The notes: generated by a model not told the origin, from the letters alone. A stretch of 64,000 bases of DNA from Chionoecetes opilio (GCA_016584305.1 JACEEZ010021699.1:75841-139840); one strand, 5' to 3'. Shown: positions 13,575 to 24,870, numbered from the stretch's first letter. Made by a program: numbers and translations.

Positions 13575-13810
13575 GTTGTTTGTATGTCATTGTACTTGTG
13601 TGATTACTGGGTGTTGTTTCAGTGAAATTCTCTTTGTCGCTCTTTGCGGGTTTCTGTATGAATATATTTTATATGTCATTGTACTTTTGTGTTTTGTGGA
13701 TAATGTTTCAGTGAAATGTTCTTTGCAAATGATTGATAGGTGTTTTTGTTCAGGTAGGTGTATATTTTGTATGTCAAGGTGTTTTGTGATTATGGATGAT
13801 GTCTCAGGAA
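13575..13810. repeat. Three imperfect ~85-90 bp repeats in the LINE 3' region
   Basis: The word atgtcattgtact followed some 35 bp later by tgtttcagtgaaat occurs at about 13584 and 13674, with a weaker third copy from about 13769. It follows the LINE stop codon directly and probably belongs to its 3' untranslated region. No coding signal. Confidence 0.5.
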
Positions 13811-13915
13811 ATATAATTTATAATTGGGAGGTGGTACTGGGTGAGATTGAATTTTCTTTCATCAAATTGTCTTGTGTTCTAACAATGACAATACAGATGA
13901 TCAATGAATCAATCG

Positions 13916-14082
<167 letters not shown>

Positions 14083-14109
14083 GTTCTGTGTGTATATGTG
14101 TTTATTGAG

Positions 14110-14134
14110 TTTGTGTGTGTGTGTGTGTGTGTGC

Positions 14135-14201
<67 letters not shown>

Positions 14202-14231
14202 TGTGTGGGTGTGTATATGTGTGTGTATGTA

Positions 14232-14269
<38 letters not shown>

Positions 14270-14357
14270 TGGGTGTGGGTGTGGGTGTGGGTGTGTGCGT
14301 GCGTGTGTGTGTGTGTGTGTGTGTGTGGGTGTGTGTGTGTGTGTTTGTGTGTGGGTA

Positions 14358-14389
<32 letters not shown>

Positions 14390-14392
14390 CTG
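14110..14392. repeat. (TG)n compound microsatellite
   Basis: TG repeats with GTGCGTGC, TATGTATG and five tandem GGGTGT interruptions near 14264-14295. Long open frames here are low-complexity artefacts. Confidence 0.95.
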
Positions 14393-15690
14393 TACTGTGT
14401 CAGTTAGGTAAAGTCAAAGACTACTGTATGTATACAGTATGGACTTGCTACTCATTTTGGGCTATTTCCAGTGGAGGCCAGTTTTGCGATTACTGACATT
14501 TACGAACATCACTCCCATTTCCCTTCCTATGGTTTATCAGTATAAATGATATACCGTTATCTTCGTAAATGTTTGTTCTATAATATTATCAAATATAAAA
14601 CTGTAAAATACACTAAAGAAATGCCATTATGAGAGAGTGAAGAAATATGCATGAACTTACATTCACTTAAACTCTTCGCCATTTAATATTTTGCGAGAAA
14701 ACATTTTACATGAAGTATATCAATATAATCGGTGTTTTATTAGCTTTTCATTGGTATATTCCGTTTTCGGATAAATGAATTAGAACTATACATAAATTAG
14801 CGTTACCTAAATAAATAACCTCATCAATCGGGAAAATTACCCGATTGATGATGCTATTTATTTAGGTAACGCTAATTTATGCATGGTTCTAATTCATTCA
14901 TTTATCAAAAAACTAAATATATCAATGGAAAGCTAATACAATTCCGCTTCTATTGATATGTTGCATGTAAAAAGTCTTCACGCAAAATATTAAATGGCGA
15001 TGAGTTTAAGTGAGTTCATGCATATTTCTTCAGTCTCATAATGGAATTTCTTTAGTGCATTTTACAGTTTTGTATTTGAAAATATTATAGAACAATCATT
15101 TACGAAGATAACAGTGTATCATTTATACTGATAAGCCATAGTCTACTGTATTCATGGAACACTTTTACTTGCCGATCCGATTGATGATGTAATTTTTTTA
15201 GTTAACGCTAATTTATGCATGGTGGTTTTTCATTTATTAGAAAACGAAATATATGAATGGAAAGCTAATGAAAATTCGCTTCTATTGATATGTTTCATCT
15301 AAAATGTTTTCTCGCAAAATATTAAATGGCGAAGAGTTTAAATGAATATAAGTTCATGCATATTTCTTCACTCTCTCATAATGGCATTTCTTTAGTGTAT
15401 TTTACTGTTTTTTATTTGATAATATTATAGAACAAACATTTACGAAGATAAAAGTATATCATTTATACTGATAAACCACAGGAAGGAGGGAAATGGGGGT
15501 GATGTTCGAAAATGGCAGGAATCGCAAAACTGGCCTCCACTGGTCATGGGCGAGTTGGCGCTGGGCGCGAGTAGCAAGTCCAGTATACAGTAGTCATTGG
15601 GAGGGTATATATGGAAACCCTAATGGCAACTCTCCTTGACCTCGCCTATAAATATGATTGACGCGTGACCTCGGCCTCTCTCAAAACCTT
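14386..15690 (+). mobile_element. Candidate LTR fragment split by a palindromic insertion
   Basis: TGTACTGTACTGTGTCAG at 14386 up to ggta at 14410, then gggtatatatgg from 15603 to about 15680, align without a gap to one continuous sequence at 34363-34470. A TATA box (TATAAATA, 15647-15654) is conserved in the sister copy at about 34430. The piece is therefore the 5' part of a repeat that I interpret as an LTR (see 34363-34796). It is interrupted by the insertion at 14411-15602 and broken off after GGCCTCTCT near 15682. Confidence 0.55.
14411..15602. mobile_element. Three-armed palindromic (foldback) element
   Basis: The left arm (about 14419-14832) is the inverted complement of a right arm (about 15172-15592). 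A middle arm (14840-15150) is a second inverted copy of the inner ~310 bp of the left arm. The left and middle arms meet at a hairpin, CATCAATCGGG-aaaatta-CCCGATTGATG, centred on 14836. There is no coding capacity. The sister sequence at 34375-34400 lacks all of it, which fixes both edges. No clear target duplication was seen. Interior words such as tttacgaagataa and atttatgcat recur in all arms. Confidence 0.75.
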
Positions 15691-15852
15691 CAAAAAAAAA
15701 ATTCACTTCCCATTCAACTCCCGCAGTGGTCAGACGTCTCTCCTCTTCCTCCCGACCAATAGGTTGAGAAGATATCTCTCCAAGGGACACCACTACATCA
15801 CGAGCGCGATGGAAAGAGAGAGAGCATAGACTTCTTCTCCACAACATCCCTC

Positions 15853-16000
15853 GCGCTGATTGGCCGCCCAATCTCTCGGCTCGTGCCCCTCTAGCGCGGA
15901 AGCCTCACCTCTCTCTCCAGCCATCCACCGCCTCAAGCCTCCATGCGCTGATTGGCCGCCCCCCCTCTCGGGTCGTGCCCCTCTATAACGCGGAATCCTT
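15853..16000. repeat. Duplicated ~52-bp CCAAT-rich block
   Basis: GCGCTGATTGGCCGCCC followed by ctctcgg-tcgtgcccctct occurs at about 15853-15905 and again at 15946-15998. Each copy carries an inverted CCAAT box (GATTGG). This could be the proximal promoter of an element, but no TATA box or transcript is evident. Confidence 0.5.
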
Positions 16001-16023
16001 CGCCTAGCCCTGCAAATAAGTGA

Positions 16024-16075
16024 CGTTAAGACACGTTCGCTCTGGTCAGCGAATGGATGGGTGACCATCCCAGAG
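16024..16075 (+). other. 5S rRNA-like fragment (box C region)
   Basis: GTTAAG, then CTGGTCAG and GAATGGATGGGTGACC, match in order and spacing the 3' half of 5S rRNA around the box C internal promoter (GTTAAGCA, CTGGTTAG, TTGGATGGGAGACC). The 5' half is not recognisable, so this is not a 5S gene. It could be a 5S pseudogene or the head of a 5S-derived SINE. It lies just upstream of LINE A. Confidence 0.5.
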
Positions 16076-16648
16076 TGTTTTGTTTAGACCTGGAAGGGTG
16101 TCCACCCTTACTGAGTATTGTATTGACCACCACTATTTGCTTTGCCAGTATCAACAGAGTCCGCTGAATAGAGCGCCCAATAGAGTCCGCTGAGCTCCTG
16201 GAGACGAACCCTGAAGGTTGGGCACGTAGGCCCTTTATACATGATGGGACCCCTTAGAGGGGTGTTCAAGGGACTCAGTTGGTGGGCCGCAGGGAACTCA
16301 TAGACAGCGTAAGTCCCGCAAGGGGCGACAACGGGTCTGGTAAGACGCCTGGAGGCGGCCAGACATAGACCACCAGTTGTCGTAGGTCCTAAGAATCTGG
16401 CTATGTGTTAGGTTTAGCAACCCGGACTGAAAAATCAAGAATCACTCCCGAATTGGAACACACGGCTGCACCTTCAAGCTCTCCTGCTAGACAACACAGG
16501 TTCCCCTGACATGCAGCAAAATGGCTCGAGTAAAATTCAAAGCCGGGAAAACAAAGGCCACAGAGTATGCTCTGAATGTAGCGAAACTGGTCATCTATGG
16601 TTTCAATGCAACACACCTACAAAGAAATGCCTTAACTGTGATGGAGAC

Positions 16649-18632
16649 TGTTAAGCCCCACGCTGGAGAGAGGGGGCTCAACGGGGGTTGAAGCTCCTGT
16701 TAGCGGATCCCCCACCCGCTACGGCTCGATCCAATCGGTCACTGATGTGGCATGACAACTAATCCCCGGCACCCTTACCTGTAGGGTGCCAGGTTGGACA
16801 TATCTCCATGTACTTATGTACTTACGTTTCACATTAAACCGGGCAGTGCCCCCTCGCGTCGGAGATACGGGGAGCTTGCCTCCCCAGGCTGGTAAAAGCC
16901 CCGGCATTGCCGGGGGGCGACCCTCCCTGTTCCCCCCGAGGTCCCTGGCTTGTTACAGGTCCCCGGGGGCATCCTTAATCGCCCGCCCTGTCATGCACTG
17001 TATAATTAATACATCACCATCTGCCGCGTAGCCTCCTGGTAGACCTGTGGTACTCAAGGGGTCCTAAAACCCTGCTGCGTGTGTCTCGCCATGCCCCGGG
17101 GTCCCAGGGGGGACCCAGGAGAAGCCACAGGGGCAGGTGTCTTGCAGGACGTCGCAGCACCGTAGAGTTGCACCTCGCCCCTAGCTCCGCCGCGTGTGTC
17201 TCGCGCAATGCCCCGTGGTCCCAGGGGGGCCCTGAAGAGAAGCCACAGGGGCGGGTGTGTTGCAGGACGTCATAGCACCTTAGAGTTACACCCCGCCCCG
17301 TGGGGCAATGCGGGGCGATCCTCAGTCGCCCCGCCGCGGCCCCGGGATCCCTGGGGGGCCCAGAAGAGAAGCCACAGGGGCGGGTGTGTTGTAGGTACGT
17401 CGTGACACCGTAGAGTTGCACCCCGCCCCGTGGGGCAATGCGGGGCGATCCTCCGTCGCCCCGCCACGGCCCCGGGATCCCTGGGGGGCCCAGAAGAGAA
17501 GCCACAGGGGCGGGTGTGTTGCAGGGACGTCGTGACACCTTAAAGTTGTACCCCGCCCCGTGGGGCAATGCGGGGCGATCCTCCGTCGCCCCGCCGCGGC
17601 CTCGGGATCCCTGGGGGGCCCAGAAGAGAAGCCACAGGGGCGGGTGTGTTGCAGGGACGTCGTGACACCGTAGAGTTGCACCCCGCCCCGTGGGGCAATG
17701 CGGGGCGATCCTCCGTCGCCCCACCGCGGCCCCGGGATCCCTGGGGTGCCAGAAGAGAAGCCACAGGGGCGAGTTGTGTTGCAGGACGTCGTGGCACCGT
17801 AGAGTTGCACGTACCTGCCCCGTGGGGCAAAGCGGAGCGATCCTCATAGCCCCGTCGCGGCCCCGTGATCCCAGGGGGCCCAAGAGAGAAGCCACAGGAA
17901 CAAAGCCACAGGGGCAGGTGCTCTTGCAGGACGTCGGGGCACCGTAGAGTTGAATTGCACCTGCCCCGGGGGCAAAGTGGAGCAGCGATCGTTGGGGCGT
18001 CAGCTAAGGGCGCGGCGTGTGTTGACATCGGTATAACTCGCTCACTGCACTCAGACAAGACACTAGTCTCATGGTCACGTAAGAGATCATCGCGCGCCGC
18101 GAGGCATGCCTGCCCACACCGGAGTATAGAGAGATTCTGATCCTCTCTCCTTTGTGTTCAGGGGCAGGTGAGGCTTGTGGTGGTGGGTACAGGGCAAAGG
18201 TTATATCAGTGTGACAATTATGAAGTGAGGGGTGTAAGATGGTGGTGCAAGGCGATCCCCGGCCGCTGGCAATTCTGTTGGGTCAGCAATATAAGCAATG
18301 CCTTTCCACTTCTTCCCATCTCTCGTTCCTTCTTCTCCTCTTCTCTCTTCTTATTCCTCACGTATTCTCTCCCTTACTCCCGTCTCTCTATCCCCCTTCT
18401 AGTGGACCCTCATACACACACACACCAAAAGTCAGCGATTCTGTAGGTGGGCTCCTTGCTCACCCCTCGCTGGCTGATAAGGATCTGTGGTGTCCGCAAG
18501 ACTTCCTCGCCTCCCCTCCTTGGACTACCGTTATCAGCGATTCTCCCTCTTCCCTTATTCTCTTCTTCTATTCCCTTATTTATCCTTCTCCCTCTCCCTA
18601 TACCTCGTTCCTCTGTCCTTCGGACCCTCACA
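16649..18632. mobile_element. Solo LTR (1984 bp) inserted in a zinc-knuckle codon run
   Basis: It begins TGTTAAGCCCC and ends GGACCCTCACA, that is TG...CA with TGT/ACA inverted ends. It is flanked by a perfect 5-bp target duplication GAGAC (16644-16648 and 18633-18637). Removing it restores the LINE A ORF1 knuckle exactly (GAC then CAT: D-H). No internal retroviral-type genes are present, so it is a solo LTR left after recombination or a very short non-autonomous element. A 130-bp minisatellite fills its middle. Strand and superfamily cannot be set from this alone. Confidence 0.8.
17080..17962. repeat. GC-rich minisatellite, ~130-bp period, about seven units, inside the LTR
   Basis: The marker cagaagagaagccacagggg recurs at 17361, 17491 and 17621 (exact 130-bp spacing) and about 17750. 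More diverged units lie to the left (about 17120, 17230) and right (about 17885). Each unit carries acgtcgtgacacc, a complementary pair cgccccgtggggc, and cggccccgggatccc. Long open frames on both strands follow the repeat period and have no known domain. I treat them as artefacts. Confidence 0.88.
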
Positions 18633-21386
18633 GAGACCATCGCACGCTTGCTTTTAAATGCCCTGCCGCGAAATTAATAAGACAGGACAAAATCAACAAC
18701 TAAGGGAAAATAAAAATAAGCCATACAACGGTCATTGCACAACAACCACAACAACCATCCCTCAACAACCAAGTACAAATCTCATCTGACATGACTGCAA
18801 AAATTACGACTTGCATGATACATGCTCATCTTATTAATATTGCCAAGCCTGGATCATACCAGAATGAACTCAACAAAATGCTAACCCTCAACGGTCTTCC
18901 GACTATAATATATCCTGACGATCCCCCATCCCAGCAAATTTTCAACCTTCCAGTAGCAACACCAACAACCACAATCCAAACGGAGTCTGAAGCACAGGAA
19001 GAGTCTGTCTATGAGGAAGATACCTCAGATGAGGAAGTAGAGCAAGACCAAGCCCGAAGCATAACGGAGGAAGTAGAAACCCAAGAAGAGCAAGAGACAG
19101 TCAGAAAAACATATCATACAAGAGCTTCCATGTCACATGACAATCACCAACTAATGACACAACCACAAACCCAAAAAGAACACAGAAACACACAAAACAA
19201 AGACACACGCAAACAAGAAACAGGACCACGCAAAGACCATCACCATGAAATGACACAACCACAAACCCAAAGAGAAGACAGAAATACACAAAACAAAGAC
19301 ACACGCAAACAAGAAACAGGCTCACGCAAACAGAACACGAAAAACACTCACAATCATGGAAACGCTGAACATAGAACAACATAACGTACACCACTGGATG
19401 ACAAAACAATTTGGTTTAATCAACGCCTACAGAAAAATAAACGCTGACATTATACTCATTAACAGTCACGGCATCACAAACGATGCCACACTCAAGATAC
19501 ACGGTTACACAGTGCACAAAAAAAACTACACAAACTCAATTTATGACGGTACAGCTATAGCCGTAAAATACACAATAACACACAAAACTTTAGACGTATT
19601 AATTTCAGACATGTTGGCAATGGAAATCCAAACTAACACTGGAAAAATTATCATAGCAACCTTATACCAGCCTCCCAACAGACAATACATCCCAATCCCA
19701 GACTTCATTAAGATATTTCGAAGAAATCAACCTGTATACATGCTAACGGACCTAAATGCCAACCATCCTACCTTAGGTTACAGACACACAAACACAAAAG
19801 GCAGACAAATACACCACCTCATCAGTAACAGGACACTACAGCACATAGGCCCATACTTTCCAACATACCATGCACACAATACGGCAACAACACCTAACAT
19901 AATTTTATCAAATTACAAAACATATCACAACATCCACATTACACAAGGACCCCTAACAACCATTGACCATTTTTCAATTATAATGAAAATGAGTACTAAA
20001 CCCATCCAAACAGCAAGCCCTCCACGTCTCAGCTTCAAACAAGCAGACTGGGACGGGTTTCAAGGGGAAATAACAAACAAAATTAATGTTAATGAACAAC
20101 ATGATAATAATACCCTAGAAGAAATAGACGAAGGAATTCAGAAATGGTACGACACAATCCTCCAAGCAGCACAAAACCACATTCCCACAACACACAACCG
20201 TACACTTTCAACACCTTTTTACAACCAAAACACACAGAACATAATCATACAGTACAACGCTCTAAGACAACACTCAATCACATACGGGTGGGACATACAC
20301 CTATACAGACGATATAAACAACTTCAATACACATTACAAGATGCCCTTACAGAAGACAGTAACACATACTGGAACAGCGTAATGACAGTAACTGCTGCAA
20401 CCTACCAAGACTAATCCACTTTCTGGAGAAAAATAAAAAATCTCACAGGGAACAACAACCCGGAACCACACTACTTACTCAACAATAACAACGAAAAAAT
20501 GTACACATCACGAGACAAAGAGACACTTCACAGACAAGTCTGGGAGGAAGTTTTCACAGTAGACAATATAAACGACGATGAAGACCCTATCGACAACACA
20601 GAAGACACAGTAAGACAATTTTTGGATAACAATACACATAGAATCACACCATATCCTACATCTGACCACACTCGACTACACAACCACCACTACACAACAA
20701 GAGAAATAACAACTATAAAAATTAAAGGTATCATTAAATCTTTGAAAAAGACACGTCCTGGTCAAAGTGGCATAAACAAAACGCTACTCAAACACCTACC
20801 AGATAATGCGATAATCAAACTATGTCACATATATAATTCAACACTATTCGCAGGATATTTCCCCGACATGTGGAAACAATCAACGATCAGACTAATGCCA
20901 AAACAAGGCAAAAAATCACATCGTGCATTAAATTACAGGCCCATCTCATTATTAGAAGTACCTTGAAAAATTTTCGAACGCGTTATAAACAAAAGACTAC
21001 GACAACACCTCAATGACAATAACTTATATAATATGCACCAATACGGTTTTCGCCAAGGCAGAGGAACTACAGAAGCCATTGCACTTATTACAGAACAGAT
21101 AGCTCAAAACAAAGCAGACAATGGACAATGTCACTTAGTACTACGAGATATCACAAAAACATTTGACAAAGTTTGGCACCTTGGCCTAAAATACAAAATA
21201 CTCCAATCCAACTCCCAACAATACTAGAAAAACTACTCTGTGATTTTTTAGATGACAGCGAGGCAAAAATAAAAATAAGCACATACTTAGGTGGCCGTAT
21301 TAAACTACGCTGCGGCGTGCCCCAGGGTTGTGTATTATCTCCGACGCTATTCATCACATACACCAGAGACATACCGGACCCAATAC

Positions 21387-23194
21387 AATCAATCAATCAT
21401 TGGGGGCATACGCCGGGGGGCGCATCGCCTCGCCCACCCTACGACGCCACTCCCGGGGGTCACCACGCGCGAGTTCCCATGCAGGCTCCTTTCCCATACC
21501 AAGCAGCTCTCGACAAGAAACATCAACATGACCCAGCCACGAGCCTTGTGGGAGCCCCCTTGGCCTTCTCCACGCCAGATTGTCTCTTACAGATACAACC
21601 CGATGGGAAGGATCGGTTTCAGGGTAGCGTGCCACATGCCCATATAGCCAAAGTTGGCGCTGACGGACTATGCAGGTAATAGGCCTCGATTCAGTCGCAC
21701 GGTGCAATCGCTGATTTGACACGTAATCATCCCAGCGATACCCCATGATTCTGCGAAGACACTTATTACCAAAGGCATTGATTCGTCTCTTCAAGTCACT
21801 ATTTAGTGTCCATGTCTCACAACCATAGAGTAAGACAGGGATCACAAGCGACTTGAAGATCCGGATCTTTGTCCTCCTGCACAGGTACCGACAACGCCAA
21901 ATACTCCCACTGAGCGAGTCCATAACACCGTGGGCTATGCCAATCCGCCGTAAGACTTCTTGACGTGACCCGCCGTCATTATGGACTGCGCTACCAAGGT
22001 ATGTAAAACTTTCCAAGATCTCAATGTCCTCGCCACACGCATGAACAGACTGTACTGCTTCATCTAGTAAGTCTCCAAACACCTGAACCTTGGTCTTGAG
22101 CCAGGAGACCTCAAGTCCCAAAGGCTTTGCCTCCTCGTGCAGCGCCTCGAGAGCCATCACCAGGACCTCCAGCGACTCAGCAAAGATTACTGCATCATCG
22201 GCAAAAACAAGATCAGTGATCTTGGTGTTGCCGACGGATGCTCCACAATCACTTTGATCTACAACCTTGTCCAATACCCAGTCCATACAAGCGTTGAACA
22301 GTGATGGGGCAAGGACGCACCCTTGCCTCACTCCTGTATTCACAGGAAAGAAGCTGGATACACCTGCCCCACACTTCACAGCACTCTCAGTCCCAGAATA
22401 CAGACCAGTTATCAAACCAATATTCCTTGCAGGAATCCCTCGAAGTCGCAGAAGATCCCAGAGTGACTCACGATGCACTGAGTCAAACGCTTTCTTGAGA
22501 TCAACATAGGCTGCAAGCATCCCCTGTCGAAACTCACGTCGGCGTTCCACCAGGACACGAAGCGCTAGGATACGGTCCGTTGTTGACTTACCAGGCGTGA
22601 ACTCAGATTGCTGAGGTCTCTGATGCTTCACCAGATGACTGCGAATTCGTGTCAGCAATAGATGGGCAAGCACCTTGCCTGGTACGCTGAGCAGTGTAAT
22701 ACCGCGGTAGTTGTTGCAGTCCTGACGGTCCCCTTTCCCTTTCCAGATAGGGACGACCAGCCCCCTTTTCCAGTCAGGAGGAATGGTACCTGATTGCCAC
22801 ACGGCAGTCAGGACAGCATGCAACCCGCGGATCATGGCCTCACCCCCAGCTTTGAGGAGCTCCGCACTGATATTACAAACACCAGCTTCCTTTCCACCCT
22901 TCAACTTTGCTACAGCCTCTCTGACTTCGTCAAGAGAGGGTGCGGTTTCGTCAATGGGAGGATCGGCATCCACTGCCTGTAACCCAGTGGTGTGAAGCTG
23001 CTCAGTTGGAGGGTCCACCGTGAACAACTGCCCAATGTACTCGGCCCAACGAGCCATCTGCCCATCCATGTCCGACACAAGGCGCCCATCTGCTGTTCGA
23101 ATATCACTCGCCCGAGAAGGCGACTTGGAACGGAGCTTCTTCAGGGCTCGGTAGGCGGGTCGGAGGTCATTAGCGTTCAAATGACCCTCGACAT
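21387..23194 (-). mobile_element. RTE-like LINE, copy 1, 5'-truncated, inside LINE A
   Basis: It is flanked by the 7-bp duplication CCAATAC (21380-21386 and 23195-23201). In its own orientation it starts part-way into the ORF at DVEGHLNANDLRP and ends in GATTGATTG repeats at 21387-21400. Sequence identity with copies at 31431-33887 and 56679-62587 is high to the eye. The N-terminus and endonuclease are lost. The insertion keeps the host frame if one duplication is removed (DPI then QGPNIS). Confidence 0.88.
21393..23194 (-). pseudogene. RTE-like reverse transcriptase ORF (copy 1), uninterrupted but lacking the endonuclease
   Basis: About 600 codons are open. Motifs in order: CNISAELLKAG, NNYRGITLLSVPGK, SEFTPGKSTTDRI, YVDLKKAFDSVHRE, NTGVRQGCVLAPSLFNACMD, FADDAVIFAES (catalytic FADD, near 22190) and the thumb region FTYLGSAVHNDGG. 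The C-terminal domain has RQRQLWLYGHVARYP and DPREWRRRV, typical of RTE-type LINEs. The stop TGA (21393-21395) lies inside the terminal tandem repeat, so the 3' untranslated region is essentially absent. The first codons readable upstream of DVEGH (MICLGPVL) come from LINE A and are not part of the gene. The clade name is my judgement from motif style. Confidence 0.85.
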
Positions 23195-24338
23195 CCAATA
23201 CAGGGCCCAAACATATCATACGCAGACAACATCACTCAAATAATATACTACCCGGGTAAGTCAAAGGAAATGCTCAACCGAATAACGGCGAGAGAAGTCA
23301 GCCGCATAAACAAATACGAACGACCATGGAAAATAGAATCAAATACAACAAAATTCACAGTTATAAGACTGGGAGCAAAGACCGAAGAAGGAGTACTCAT
23401 CGAGAAAGAAATACTTGACACCCAAATGAAAGGCAAGACACTCGGTTTCACAATTAACAACAGAGGATATATACAGCACATAAAAGACAGACAACACAAG
23501 TCCTTTGGAGCTCTAACACGACTATTCCGATTTAGAAGTATGCCTATCAAAATTTGAACACATCTGGTCAAAGCAGTGGTCCTACCAATCTTGGACTACC
23601 CACCTATTCCAACATTATCAATGAGCAAAACACAAATTAGCAAACTACAAATAACACTAAACAAAGCCCTCAGATTTGCTACAGATCAGAGATACCCATA
23701 CACACTCAACACACAAGAAATACATGAATTAACAAAAAAAGAACCGATTAACATAATCGACTACAAAAGAGCCGAAAACATTGGAAGAAACTTGAAGATG
23801 AAGAGAATCCTCTACTAATAACACTAGAACAAAGACAAGACAATATCAGAAAATACAATATGAACTTCCCTAGTACACTAATAACAATGGAAACTATACC
23901 AGAACCACAATATCATCAAAAACTGAACATGATTAGCTAGATATACACATAAAATGCATGCAAACACCTATTTAAAAACACAATGAATAAAAACTTCAAA
24001 CATATCACAAGACACAGCGGTTGTCCTGGTTACATGTCATTTGGTACTGAAGCGATTGGTACTAAGGGCAACTGATCACAAGTTCACTTCGTCCGCGCGC
24101 CATATGGGACAGAGGTTAATTTGACCTCAAACCGTCTAGGCCACGAGTCAATTCGGACCCAACTCGAACTGGCCACAGATTCAGATAGGACCCAAAACCG
24201 GGGAGGGAGAGAGAGAAAGTTTCTCTCTTTTTGTTAATTTATCATTATAATTATTATTGTTGTTGCTGTTATTATTATCATTATTTTTTTTAAATATCGT
24301 TATCAACATTATAACTATCATAACTGCTTCACCTGAAG

Positions 24339-24340
<2 letters not shown>

Positions 24341-24427
<87 letters not shown>
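24341..24427. repeat. (AC)n microsatellite
   Basis: AC dinucleotides with one ATAC break. Confidence 0.97.
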
Positions 24428-24436
24428 TTAAAATGT

Positions 24437-24665
24437 CATGTCTGTGTGTGTGTGTGTGTGTGTCTGTGTGTGTATGTGTGTGTGTCTGTGTCTGTGCGTG
24501 TGTGTGCGTGTGTGTGTGCGTGTGTGTGTGCGTGTGTGTGTATGCGTATGTGTGTGTGTGTGTGTATGAGTGTGCTTGGATGTGTGAGTTCGTATGTGTG
24601 TGTGTGTGTGTATGAGTGTGCTTGGATGTGTGAGTTCGTATGTGTGTGTGTGTGTGTGTGTGTGC
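24437..24665. repeat. (TG)n compound microsatellite
   Basis: TG repeats with a duplicated insert, tatgagtgtgcttggatgtg, near 24565 and 24610. Confidence 0.93.
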
Positions 24666-24703
24666 GCGCCCCTCTGTCCTCGTCTCCAGGGAGCTGTCCT
24701 GAC

Positions 24704-24870
<167 letters not shown>

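Larger units (their letters stand above)
16418..19384 (+). pseudogene. LINE A ORF1 (gag-like zinc-knuckle protein), split by solo LTR
   Basis: The frame is open from 16418 (first Met 16511) to 16648 and resumes at 18638 in the same frame once the 1984-bp LTR and one GAGAC duplication are removed. Zinc knuckles: CSECSETGHLWFQC is a CX2CX4HX4C motif, and CLNCDGD is joined after the insertion to HRTLAFKC to complete the next knuckle. An in-frame TAA follows INN at 18701-18703, after which the frame continues to 19384. The C-terminal half is E/Q/T-rich and holds a tandem duplication of a 35-36 residue unit containing MTQPQTQ and NTQNKDTRKQETG. Family role: RNA binding and RNP assembly. It overlaps the start of ORF2 (ATG 19356) by 29 bases. 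Confidence 0.78.
19356..23932 (+). pseudogene. LINE A ORF2: endonuclease and reverse transcriptase, interrupted
   Basis: It starts METLNIEQHNVHHW. The APE-type endonuclease shows ILINSHG, the catalytic DLNANH (near 19750) and the terminal IDHFSI (near 19965). Reverse transcriptase follows: KKTRPGQSGINK, NYRPISLLEVP, QYGFRQGRGTTEA, RDITKTFDKVW and GVPQGCVLSPTLF. The last block before the catalytic site is separated from it by the RTE-like insertion at 21387. Translation resumes at 23198 as GPNISYADNITQ: the active-site YADD is YADN here (23219-23230), a change of a metal-binding Asp. In-frame stops: TAA 20412, TGA 20964 and TGA 23555. There is a frameshift near 21200 and another near 23815. 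Family role: nicking the target and priming cDNA synthesis. Confidence 0.85.
16076..23990 (+). mobile_element. LINE A, jockey-like non-LTR retrotransposon with two nested insertions
   Basis: The element has a 5' leader with paired GC-rich words (aagtcccgcaaggggcgaca; a parallel leader precedes LINE B near 38170-38340), an ORF1 with zinc knuckles, and an ORF2 with an endonuclease and a reverse transcriptase. It is the same family as LINE B at 37941-44219. It is split by a solo LTR (16649-18632) and by an RTE-like LINE (21387-23194). The limits at both ends are approximate: the 5' edge lies after the 5S-like fragment and the 3' edge lies before the foldback arm at 24036. It contains several in-frame stops and a frameshift and cannot be mobile by itself. 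Confidence 0.8.

Noticed and set aside
16024..16075. 5S rRNA gene
   Set aside because: Only the box C half matches. The 5' half and the 3' terminator T run are missing.
17014..17895. A ~290-codon open frame on the minus strand and shorter ones on both strands
   Set aside because: They follow the 130-bp minisatellite (130 is not a multiple of three, so the peptide repeats in shifted frames), contain no known domain, and lie inside a solo LTR.
17080..17962. CRISPR array
   Set aside because: Units are adjacent and entirely repetitive with no unique spacers, the period is 130 bp, and the sequence is eukaryotic. The ~32-bp minisatellite at 47460 was rejected for the same reason.
21393..23219. 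Reading the 608-codon minus-strand frame as one natural gene from its first Met
   Set aside because: The first codons (MICLGPVL) are LINE A sequence beyond the target duplication. The element starts at DVEGH and is 5'-truncated.
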